Source of the DNA: CAYTTR01 sp964440805
Lineage (GTDB): Bacteria > Acidobacteriota > Aminicenantia > Aminicenantales > Aminicenantaceae
Length of the DNA: 7,526 nt
Assembly (NCBI GenBank): GCA_964440805.1
Contig: CAYTTR010000061.1
Coordinates: 1-7,526 of the forward strand
Direction: 5' to 3'
Position 1 is the stretch's first letter. Each line of letters starts with the position of its first letter. Under the pieces are notes generated by a model that had not been told where the DNA came from, made no database searches, and was given only the letters and a program-made list of their open reading frames with translations. Position numbers and translations under genes: made by a program. Below, piece by piece: positions 1 through 6,741 of this stretch.

Positions 1-1
1 T

Positions 2-43
2 AGTATTTGTGATATAAAAAGTATCGGCCTTTTTTATGAATAG
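2..43 (+). CDS. Possible 3' tail of an upstream gene (partial)
   Basis: One frame is open from the left edge to a TAG at 41-43 and reads SICDIKSIGLFYE. The other two + frames hit stops within the first 17 bases. Because the downstream genes are packed almost end to end, a preceding gene ending 12 bases before the GT4 start would fit the layout. Thirteen codons are too few to identify a family or to prove that the stretch is coding. It lies in the same frame as the next gene, whose in-frame upstream stop is this TAG. Confidence 0.25.
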   Translation, partial: SICDIKSIGLFYE

Positions 44-55
44 TTCAGGTTAAAT

Positions 56-1207
56 ATGAGAGCCGGGAGTAAAAAATATACCATTTGCTTTTTTGGAACC
101 TATGAAAAGGGTTTCCCCCGGACCAGAACTCTGAAAGAAGCCTGCCGGCTCAAGGGATATAAAGTCATTGAATGTCACCGGCCTTTCTGGGAAAAAATGA
201 AAGAAAAGAGGGAGGTTTTTTCTCTCCGGTCGGTGATAAGTGTCGCTTTTCGATTAATGCTTATTTATATTTCTTTAGCCGGCCGTTATTTGAGCCTGGG
301 GGCTCATGATGCAGTGGTGGTGGGATACAACGGCTACTTTGATATGCCTTTAGCCAGGCTGCTGACCAAAATTAGGAAAAAGACTTTGATTTTCACTCCT
401 GTTTTTCCCCTGTATGAGACCATGGTGGAAGATAGAAAATATGTAAACAAGGCTTCGCTCAAATCGAAAATAATCCATCGAATTGATGAAATAAGCTGCC
501 GCACGGCTGATTTAATTATAATAGAGACAGAAACCTACCTTAATTACTACAGTGAAGAGTTTAAAGTCCCGCGGAGGAAATTCTTGAAAATCCCCTTAGG
601 AGCGGATGAAAAAAATTTTTACCCGAGGCCGATAAAATCTCGCTCTTCGGACTCAGCTGTAATAAAAGTGCTTTTTTACGGTAAATTCATTCCTCTCCAG
701 GGAATTTCTTCTATTGTCAGGGCAGCCAAGCTTTTGGAGGAGGATAAAGAGCTGAGATTTAAAATCATCGGCTCTGGCCAGTTGTCTGAGGAGATAAAGA
801 GATTATCCCAAGAATTAAAGGTAAAAAATATTGATTTTATCGACTGGGTCAACTATAAAGAACTGCCTGAGCACATTCTGGAGGCGGATATTTGTCTGGG
901 TATTTTCGGCGGCACTCCTAAAGCTCAGAGAGGAATACCCATAAAAGTTTATGAAGCCTTAGCCTTGAAAAAACCGGTAATTACAGGTGATACTCTTGCA
1001 GCCGGAGAGGTTTTCACTCATAAGAAAAATGCAGTCCTCTGCCCGGTACAAAATCCTGAGGCTCTGGCTGAATCCATTATTTTGCTTAAAGAAAATAAAA
1101 AATTAAGAGAAAGTATTGCTCAAGCAGGATTTGAATTGTATCAAAAGCTTTTTTCTAAGGAACGGATCGCCTATCTATGGGAAAAAGGATTGAATAATTA
1201 CCTTTGA
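56..1207 (+). CDS. Glycosyltransferase, GT4-like (GT-B fold)
   Basis: This 383-residue protein probably transfers a sugar from a nucleotide-sugar donor onto a growing lipid-linked glycan at the cytoplasmic face of the membrane; donor and acceptor cannot be read from the sequence. The N-terminal domain opens with a strand-turn typical of GT-B enzymes (CFFGTYEKGFPRTR, residues 11-24). A linker-like segment at 151-190 carries IIIETETY and the IPLGADEKNFYP motif. The C-terminal donor-binding domain starts with VLFYGKFIPLQG (205-216) and contains KIIGSG (236-241), IDWV (261-264) and PIKVYEALALKKPVIT (295-310). E300 is the second acid of the GT4 EX7E motif, while the first position is Arg292. Length is normal for the family. 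ATG 56 is the only sensible start: an in-frame TAG lies at 41-43 and AGG (47-49) is placed as a ribosome site. It is the first complete gene of the apparent operon. Confidence 0.85.
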   Translation: MRAGSKKYTICFFGTYEKGFPRTRTLKEACRLKGYKVIECHRPFWEKMKEKREVFSLRSVISVAFRLMLIYISLAGRYLSLGAHDAVVVGYNGYFDMPLARLLTKIRKKTLIFTPVFPLYETMVEDRKYVNKASLKSKIIHRIDEISCRTADLIIIETETYLNYYSEEFKVPRRKFLKIPLGADEKNFYPRPIKSRSSDSAVIKVLFYGKFIPLQGISSIVRAAKLLEEDKELRFKIIGSGQLSEEIKRLSQELKVKNIDFIDWVNYKELPEHILEADICLGIFGGTPKAQRGIPIKVYEALALKKPVITGDTLAAGEVFTHKKNAVLCPVQNPEALAESIILLKENKKLRESIAQAGFELYQKLFSKERIAYLWEKGLNNYL

Positions 1208-1224
1208 TTGAGTAAACAATAGAA

Positions 1225-2106
1225 ATGAGGGAAAAAAAAGAACTGATTTCCATTATAATTCCGGCCTATAACGCCGAATCTTCCTTGCCCCAAACTCTTG
1301 CCTTTCTCCATGAGCAGCACTATGACGGTGAATTCGAGATCATTGTGGTAAACAGCTCTCAGGATAATACCAAAAAGATTGTCGGCGAGAAATTTCCGGA
1401 GGTGAAGGTCATTCAGCTCGAAAAAAGAGCTTATACCGGAGAGGCCAAAAATATCGGTTTAAAGGAAGCTCGGGGAGATATTATTGCCTTTATTGACTCG
1501 GATTGCGTTCCGGAGAAAAATTGGCTTTCCACCATAAGAAGATTATATGCGGAAGGCTATAAAATTGCAGGAGGTGCTGTCGGCAGTCTAAACCCCGGGA
1601 ATATAGTAAGTAAAGCTGAATATTTACTGGAATTGGTTCAGCTTTCTCCGGGAAGCAGAAGGCGGTATGTTTTTCTCATTTCCACAGCCAACTGTTTTTT
1701 CGCCAAGGAGATATTCGAAAAATACGGTCCTTTTCCCACCATCCGTAAAGGGGTGGATATGCTTTTCTCCTATATTCTGATGAAAAAAGGAGAGAAAATT
1801 CTCTTTTCTCCGGAAATGAAGATTTATCATGCCTGCTCCACCGATTTATTTAGATACCTTAAAAAGCAAGTTCTGCACGGGGAATATTCCATCTTGGCCC
1901 GAAAAGAAGCAGGAATGCCCGGCTCTTTTCTCTCGCAGCATGCTGTGTTTATTCCTCTTATGCCTTTAATAAGGTGTTTTTTTATTTTGAAACATATTCT
2001 ATCATTAGATAGAAAATTGGCCAAAGACCTGGTTCAGAGTTTTCCTGTTTTTGCAGCCGGAGTTCTGGCCTGGTCGCTGGGATGCGCCAAAAGTATGGTC
2101 AAGTAG
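1225..2106 (+). CDS. Glycosyltransferase family 2 with hydrophobic C-terminus
   Basis: This 293-residue GT-A-fold enzyme probably adds one sugar to the lipid-linked glycan. The N-terminal GT2 domain begins at ISIIIPAYN (8-16), followed by EIIVVNSSQDNT (38-49), the AKNIGLKEARGDIIAFIDSD stretch (74-93) and the metal-binding DSD (91-93). The first nucleotide-binding acid of the usual VVDxS motif is Asn43 here. GVDMLFS (176-182) occupies the place of the acceptor-side acidic motif. After about residue 235 two hydrophobic stretches (235-257 and 272-287) suggest membrane association. The start is fixed by an in-frame TAA at 1213-1215; the ribosome site is poor (GAG at 1210-1212, 12 bases away). It follows the GT4 gene by 17 bases. 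An eight-A tract lies in codons 3-5. Specificity is unknown. Confidence 0.85.
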   Translation: MREKKELISIIIPAYNAESSLPQTLAFLHEQHYDGEFEIIVVNSSQDNTKKIVGEKFPEVKVIQLEKRAYTGEAKNIGLKEARGDIIAFIDSDCVPEKNWLSTIRRLYAEGYKIAGGAVGSLNPGNIVSKAEYLLELVQLSPGSRRRYVFLISTANCFFAKEIFEKYGPFPTIRKGVDMLFSYILMKKGEKILFSPEMKIYHACSTDLFRYLKKQVLHGEYSILARKEAGMPGSFLSQHAVFIPLMPLIRCFFILKHILSLDRKLAKDLVQSFPVFAAGVLAWSLGCAKSMVK

Positions 2107-2131
2107 AAAAGATGTTCAAGAAAAGAGTTTG

Positions 2132-2884
2132 ATGAAGAATTCAAAGCCTGATCAAGCAACCAGTGTTCATTTTGAACTGCAGGATACCCGTACATCTTCT
2201 TATCAAAAGTATAAGAATTTGACCATTGGTGAGGGAGGCTTTTGTTCTCTTGTAAAATACGAGTTTATTATTTCACTCTGCGGAAACTTTCCCGGAGCCT
2301 TGGGATATTTCTTGAGAAGCCGGTTTTATAAATATTTATTAAAAAGTGTGGGAAGAGGGGTTATATGGGGAAGAAATGTGACTTTAAGGCATGCCCATAA
2401 AATTGAAATCGGCGCAGGAGCGGCCGTTAATGACTTGGCGGTTCTGGATGCATACGGTGGCAGGGAATCAAAAATTAAAATAGGAGATGAAACCCTGATC
2501 AGCCGGAATGCAGTCTTAAACAGCAAAGGAGGGCAGATTGAAATAGGAGACCGGACCAATATCGGTATGATGAGCCTTATATTTTCAAGGGACTGTATGG
2601 TTAAGGTGGGAAACGATGTGCTTATTTCAGCTTACTGCTATCTTATGGGAGGAGGGAATCATTCCGTGGAAAGAACCGATATTCCCATAAGCCTGCAGGG
2701 AGCAGAATGCAAAGGCCTAGAAATAGGGGATAATGTCTGGCTCGGAGCAGGGGTTAGAGTAATGGACGGCTGTTCTATTGGAAGAGATAGTGTCATTGGA
2801 ACCAATTCTTTTGTTAATAAGGATATTCCGGAATTTGCTGTGGCTGCCGGGGTTCCGGTTAGAATAATAAAAATGAGAAAATAG
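2132..2884 (+). CDS. Left-handed beta-helix (hexapeptide) acyltransferase
   Basis: Probable O- or N-acyltransferase of the WbbJ/xenobiotic-acetyltransferase type, transferring an acetyl or similar group from a CoA donor to a sugar of the glycan. From the ATG at 2132 it is 250 residues. Imperfect hexapeptide turns run through the second half: IEIGAG (91-96), IKIGDE (115-120), IEIGDR (136-141), VKVGND (157-162), LEIGDN (196-201), VWLGAG (202-207), CSIGRD (214-219) and VIGTNS (221-226). The GGGNHS loop (173-178) supplies the likely catalytic His177, and the VAAGVPVRII ending is typical. The frame is open back to 2051, but that start would overlap the preceding GT2 gene by 56 bases. ATG 2132, 25 bases after that gene and 4 bases after a purine-rich stretch (2118-2127), is preferred. 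Its position beside the exporter genes points to glycan decoration. Serine O-acetyltransferase-like activity on a small molecule is less likely. Confidence 0.85.
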   Translation: MKNSKPDQATSVHFELQDTRTSSYQKYKNLTIGEGGFCSLVKYEFIISLCGNFPGALGYFLRSRFYKYLLKSVGRGVIWGRNVTLRHAHKIEIGAGAAVNDLAVLDAYGGRESKIKIGDETLISRNAVLNSKGGQIEIGDRTNIGMMSLIFSRDCMVKVGNDVLISAYCYLMGGGNHSVERTDIPISLQGAECKGLEIGDNVWLGAGVRVMDGCSIGRDSVIGTNSFVNKDIPEFAVAAGVPVRIIKMRK

Positions 2885-2897
2885 GCTGAGCAGATAT

Positions 2898-3674
2898 ATG
2901 ATTGATAAGTTGAAAGAGATATACAGATATAGATTCTTGGTTTACAGTTTTGTTTCCAGAGATTTGAAAGTCAAATACAAGGGTTCGGTGTTGGGGTTTT
3001 TCTGGTCGCTATTGAATCCTTTGGTGATGCTGGTTGTCTACACTGTAGCTTTTAAATACATAATCAGGATCAGGGTGGAAAATTTCCCCGTTTTTTTTCT
3101 GTGCGCTTTTTTGCCCTGGAGCTTTCTGGCTTCTTCTCTTTCCATGTCCGTAGGTTCTATTAAAGATAATGGAAATCTGATAAAAAAAGTTTATTTTCCA
3201 AGAGAAGTCCTTCCTTTATCAGTGGTTCTTTCCAATTTGGTTCAGTTCCTGCTTACCTTTATGATTTTAATTCCCGCTCTTCTGTTTTTTAAAATTCAGC
3301 TTGGGCTTCCCCTTCTTTTTCTTCCCCTTATTATTATTTTTCAAACTGCTTTTAATTTAGGTTTGTCTTTTTTCTTCTCCGCCTTCAATGTTTTTTTCTC
3401 TGATGTGAAGCATTTATTGGAGATTCTTTTGCAAATATGGTTTTGGCTTACTCCTATTATATATCCGGTAAGTTTTGTGCCGGAAAGATTTCAATCCCTG
3501 TATAAGTTGAACCCGGCAGTGCTGTTTGTGGAGGGATATCGAAATTTACTTCTGGAAAACACCGGAATTTCTCTCCTTCAATGGATACTGCTGTTTTTTG
3601 TCGGGAGTTTGTCTTTTATCCTGGGGCATATGTTTTTTAATCACTACAATAAAAGATTTGCTGAAGAAATATGA
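2898..3674 (+). CDS. wzm: ABC-2 type polysaccharide export permease (Wzm-like)
   Basis: Membrane subunit of an ABC transporter that moves a completed lipid-linked polysaccharide from the cytoplasmic to the outer face of the inner membrane. The 258 residues match the usual length and contain about six hydrophobic segments (roughly 32-54, 62-83, 105-130, 137-160, 172-192 and 228-246). Family hallmarks are the N-terminal SRDLKVKYKGSVLGFFWSLLNPL stretch (20-42), LIKKVYFPREVLPLS (94-108), WFWLTPIIYP (181-190) and LNPAVLFVEGYRN (204-216). The start follows the acyltransferase stop by 13 bases, with GAG at 2888-2890 as a weak ribosome site. The stop TGA overlaps the ATPase start by four bases. The symbol is generic: the same family includes TagG teichoic-acid and capsule exporters, but the CBD-type ATPase partner favours an O-antigen or S-layer-glycan exporter. 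Confidence 0.92.
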   Translation: MIDKLKEIYRYRFLVYSFVSRDLKVKYKGSVLGFFWSLLNPLVMLVVYTVAFKYIIRIRVENFPVFFLCAFLPWSFLASSLSMSVGSIKDNGNLIKKVYFPREVLPLSVVLSNLVQFLLTFMILIPALLFFKIQLGLPLLFLPLIIIFQTAFNLGLSFFFSAFNVFFSDVKHLLEILLQIWFWLTPIIYPVSFVPERFQSLYKLNPAVLFVEGYRNLLLENTGISLLQWILLFFVGSLSFILGHMFFNHYNKRFAEEI

Positions 3675-4951
3675 TGGAAGCGGTAAAAATAACCAATCTT
3701 TCCAAAAAATTCAGGAGATATCACGAAAAGCCCTCCAATATTAAATATGCAGTCTTGAATTTATTTAGGGACCGAAAGTCATCTCCATACGAAGATTTTT
3801 ATGCTTTACGAAACATAAACATGAGCATCCAAGAAGGGGAAACAGTGGGTATAATCGGGGAGAACGGTTCGGGAAAAAGTACTTTACTCAAACTCATCGC
3901 CAGAATTCTTTTTCCGGATGAAGGAGAAATCCAAACCAGGGGTAAAATTGCCACTCTGATAGAACTGGGAGCCGGCTTCCACTCCGAATTATCGGGAAGG
4001 GAAAATATTTATGTCAACGCCTCTCTTCTGGGATTTAAAAAAAAGGAAATCGATGAAAAACTAAAAGAAATCATTGATTTTTCCGGATTGGAAAATTTTA
4101 TCGACAATCCCATTAAGACCTATTCATCAGGCATGTATGTAAGGCTGGGTTTTTCCATCGCCATCAATGTGAATCCGGATATTTTACTCATTGATGAGAT
4201 TTTGGCGGTTGGGGATGAGAATTTTCAAAAAAAATGCTATCAAAAGATTGAAGAATTTAAAAAGAAGGGAAAAACCATTCTTTTGGTTTCTCATGACCTG
4301 GCGGTTATTGAAAAAATGTGCGACCGGGTCTATTTGATAGATAACGGCAGGCTTTTTTATAGAGAGAATCCGGTAGATGTGATCTCGGAATATCACCGAA
4401 TATTATTTAAAAAGAGAAAGCAAGCCCTGCGGATAAACCGGGATGAATTGACCGATGAGGAGAGGCAGGAGAAGGAAACATCATCCATGGTTGAATTCAA
4501 TAGATGGGGAAGCAGGGAGGTGGAAATCACCGGAATAGAATTTCTGGATGAAAAAGGCAGGGAGACTTATATTTTTAAAACAGGGGGTTTTTTAAAAATC
4601 AGAATCGATTACAAAGCCCGAGAAAGAGTTGAAGAGCCTGTCTTCGGCTTGGCTATTTATAAAGAAGACGGTATTCATTTATGCGGACCCAATACCGGCA
4701 CCGGAGATTGCGATATTGAGTATGTTGAAGGGGATGGCTCAGTGGAATACGTCATTGATTCTGTGCCTTTTCTTCCCGGAAGCTATCTTTTCACTGCCTC
4801 CATTTATGACCGTTCACTCGGCCACGCCTATGACCATTGGGAGAGATGCCTTACCTTTAATGTGGTCGAAAACAAGGATATTAAGGAAAAATTTGGAACA
4901 TTTTATATTCCTTCCCGGTGGAGACACTATAAAAAAGGAATAACAGGGTGA
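3671..4951 (+). CDS. wzt: Polysaccharide ABC exporter ATPase with C-terminal glycan-binding domain (Wzt-like)
   Basis: This 426-residue ATPase powers the adjacent permease. The nucleotide-binding domain (about 1-245) shows Walker A GENGSGKST (63-71, Lys69), the family-typical LIELGAGFHSELSGREN segment (96-112), ABC signature YSSGM (151-155), Walker B ILLIDE (171-176, with Asp175 and Glu176), the LAVGD D-loop region (178-182) and switch His208 in VSHD. After a charged linker (about 246-274) comes a beta-rich Wzt_C-type domain (about 275-418) with VEITGIEFLD, GLAIYKEDG, GPNTGTGD, LPGSYLFTASIYD and a closing GTFYIPSRW. In characterised systems this domain binds the exported glycan or its end modification. 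ATPases without it are about 220-260 residues. Two ATGs are available (3671 and 3674); 3671 gives the four-base ATGA overlap with the permease. An in-frame A AAA AAG heptamer lies at 4039-4045. Confidence 0.93.
   Translation: MMEAVKITNLSKKFRRYHEKPSNIKYAVLNLFRDRKSSPYEDFYALRNINMSIQEGETVGIIGENGSGKSTLLKLIARILFPDEGEIQTRGKIATLIELGAGFHSELSGRENIYVNASLLGFKKKEIDEKLKEIIDFSGLENFIDNPIKTYSSGMYVRLGFSIAINVNPDILLIDEILAVGDENFQKKCYQKIEEFKKKGKTILLVSHDLAVIEKMCDRVYLIDNGRLFYRENPVDVISEYHRILFKKRKQALRINRDELTDEERQEKETSSMVEFNRWGSREVEITGIEFLDEKGRETYIFKTGGFLKIRIDYKARERVEEPVFGLAIYKEDGIHLCGPNTGTGDCDIEYVEGDGSVEYVIDSVPFLPGSYLFTASIYDRSLGHAYDHWERCLTFNVVENKDIKEKFGTFYIPSRWRHYKKGITG
4935..4939 (+). promoter_or_regulatory. Ribosome binding site supporting the GTG start at 4948
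   Basis: AAGGA sits eight bases before GTG 4948, inside the last codons of the Wzt gene. It is among the best-formed Shine-Dalgarno matches in the window. It supports the GTG start of the tandem GT2 gene, which overlaps the Wzt stop by four bases (GTGA). The next in-frame Met would be residue 75, inside the first catalytic domain, so the GTG is needed. Confidence 0.6.
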
Positions 4952-6735
4952 GCTTAAAATACCTGGGAGTCCTTCTCAAGAGGACTGTTCCGGTACTGCG
5001 GAAAGAAGGCTTGTCTTCATTCCGGCACAAAATCCGGAAAATACTGACCCGAAAGTTTAAATCTGAATATGAGATTTTAATTGATCATAATTATTTACTC
5101 AAAGCCGATATTGAAAATATCAAGGAGCAGATTAAAAAATTTAAATTCAAGCCGAAAATCAGCCTGGTTATGCCTGTGTACAATGTAGAAAAAAAATGGC
5201 TCAAAAAAGCTCTTAAATCTGTATTTAGTCAGATATATGAAAACTGGGAACTTTGTCTTGTTGATGATGCTTCCACCCGGAAACATATAAAGAAAACTAT
5301 TTCCAAATATCAAGAGCGGGAAAATATAAAGATTAAATTCTTGAGTCAAAACCGGGGAATTGCAGCCGCCTCCAATGAAGCTTTGGCCTTGGCCGAAGGG
5401 GAGTTTGTGGGCTTTCTGGATGACGACGATGAACTCTCCAAGGATGCTTTATTTGAAGTGGTCCAGCTTCTAAATAAATTCCCTGAAGCAGATTTAATTT
5501 ACAGTGATGAAGATAAAATTGACTTAAATGGAAAAAGAGTCCAGCCTTTTTTCAAACCTGATTATTCACCGGATTTATTGCTCTCTTTTAATTATATCTG
5601 CCACTTTTTGGTTTGCAGACTGAAGAAGATTCGAGAAATAAAAGGATTTAGAGAAGGATTTGAGGGAAGCCAGGATTATGACCTGCTGTTAAGGCTTACC
5701 GAGAGAACAGATAAAATTCACCACATTCCCAAGGTCCTTTACCACTGGAGGCAGGTCAAAGGCTCAACCTCCATGAGCCATAAACAAAAAGAGATTCATA
5801 TAGAAAATTCCATAAAAGCTCTTCAGGAAGTATTGAAAAGGCGGAATATTGAGGGTGAGGTGGAAAAGGGAATTAATTTCGATCAATTTGAAAGCTACCG
5901 GGTTAAAAGAAAAATAAAGCCTAATCCGTGGGTCTCCATCATCATTCCCACCAAAGATAAAGTAAATTTTCTTAAAACCTGCCTTCAAAGTATTCAGGAG
6001 AAAACCGGTTATAAAAACTATGAAATAATTATTGTCGACAATAAAAGTGAAGAAAAAGAGACTGTTGATTTTTTATCCAGCTTGAAAAAGAAAGAGAATG
6101 TCCGGGTCATCGAATATGAGGATGAATACAATTTTTCCAAAATAAATAATTTCGCAGCGAGACAGGCAAAAGGAAGTCATATCCTGTTTTTGAATAATGA
6201 TACGGAAGTTGTTTCTCAAGAATGGATGACCTCGATGCTGGAGCATTCCCAGAGAGAGGAAGTGGGAGCAGTAGGAGCTAAGTTGATTTATCCGGACAAT
6301 ACCATTCAGCACGCCGGAACAATTATCGGATTGGGAGGAGTGGCCGCTCATTCCCATAAAAAATTCCCTGCCTCCAGCAACGGATACTTCGGTTCACTCA
6401 ACACCATAAGAAACTACAGTGCGGTCACTGCCGCCTGCCTGATGCTGAGAAAAGAGGTGTTTGAGGAAGCAGGGGGATTCGATGAGGAGAATTTACCCAT
6501 AGGATTTAACGATGTTGACCTCTGTCTGGAACTGAGGAAAAGAGGATATTTAGTTGTCTATACTCCTTATGCCGCCCTTTATCACTATGAGTCCCAAAGC
6601 CGGTCCGATTATTTGAATCCGGATGAGGTGATGTTTATGAAGAAAAAGTGGGGAGATGTGCTGTTATCTGATCCCTACTACAATCCCAATTTATCTATGG
6701 ACAGTGAAGACTTCAGAATAAAAAAGATCTATTAA
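4948..6735 (+). CDS. Tandem two-domain family 2 glycosyltransferase (RfbC-like)
   Basis: This 595-residue protein carries two GT2 (GT-A fold) domains, so it may add two sugars in succession or polymerise an alternating unit. A basic, partly helical leader (1-66) precedes domain 1 (about 70-275): SLVMPVYN (72-79), LVDDAST (104-110), the acidic FLDDDDE (156-162), YSDEDK (185-190) and EGSQDYDLLLR (239-249). Domain 2 (about 328-548) has VSIIIPTKDK (329-338), IIVDNKS (361-367), LFLNNDTE (413-420), GAVGAKLIYPD (440-450) and FNDVDLCLELR (520-530). The order of these blocks matches the two-domain GT2 proteins related to Myxococcus O-antigen protein RfbC, as I recall that family. Domain 2 has NND where domain 1 has DDD. 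It starts at GTG with a four-base overlap on the Wzt gene and a good ribosome site. It is probably cytoplasmic or peripheral to the membrane. Sugar specificity is unknown. Confidence 0.9.
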   Translation: MSLKYLGVLLKRTVPVLRKEGLSSFRHKIRKILTRKFKSEYEILIDHNYLLKADIENIKEQIKKFKFKPKISLVMPVYNVEKKWLKKALKSVFSQIYENWELCLVDDASTRKHIKKTISKYQERENIKIKFLSQNRGIAAASNEALALAEGEFVGFLDDDDELSKDALFEVVQLLNKFPEADLIYSDEDKIDLNGKRVQPFFKPDYSPDLLLSFNYICHFLVCRLKKIREIKGFREGFEGSQDYDLLLRLTERTDKIHHIPKVLYHWRQVKGSTSMSHKQKEIHIENSIKALQEVLKRRNIEGEVEKGINFDQFESYRVKRKIKPNPWVSIIIPTKDKVNFLKTCLQSIQEKTGYKNYEIIIVDNKSEEKETVDFLSSLKKKENVRVIEYEDEYNFSKINNFAARQAKGSHILFLNNDTEVVSQEWMTSMLEHSQREEVGAVGAKLIYPDNTIQHAGTIIGLGGVAAHSHKKFPASSNGYFGSLNTIRNYSAVTAACLMLRKEVFEEAGGFDEENLPIGFNDVDLCLELRKRGYLVVYTPYAALYHYESQSRSDYLNPDEVMFMKKKWGDVLLSDPYYNPNLSMDSEDFRIKKIY

Positions 6736-6741
6736 AATAAA

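Noticed and set aside
13..37. Weak AT-only inverted repeat (ATAAAAAG / CTTTTTTAT) near the left edge, considered as a terminator
   Set aside because: The stem is almost entirely A-T with one mismatched or bulged base and has no GC core, so it would not form a stable intrinsic terminator. The stretch may be coding.
36..53. Short ATG-started frame before the first gene, considered as a leader peptide
   Set aside because: Only five codons long, with no attenuator-like structure or codon pattern to support it.
2051..2131. N-terminal extension of the acyltransferase to an ATG at 2051
   Set aside because: It would overlap the preceding GT2 gene by 56 bases, and the extra 27 residues look like out-of-frame translation of that gene. 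ATG 2132 has a purine-rich upstream stretch and normal spacing.
3526..3744. 72-codon + strand open frame across the wzm/wzt junction
   Set aside because: It lies wholly inside two strongly supported genes in another frame and has no recognisable domain.
4629..4943. 104-codon + strand open frame within the Wzt C-terminal domain
   Set aside because: Shadow frame of wzt, whose own frame shows clear Wzt_C motifs here. The alternate translation has no family pattern.
6073..6357. 94-codon minus-strand open frame inside the tandem GT2 (and shorter minus-strand frames elsewhere)
   Set aside because: Antisense to well-supported coding sequence, with no motifs and no plausible ribosome site noted. 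Long antisense frames are expected by chance.
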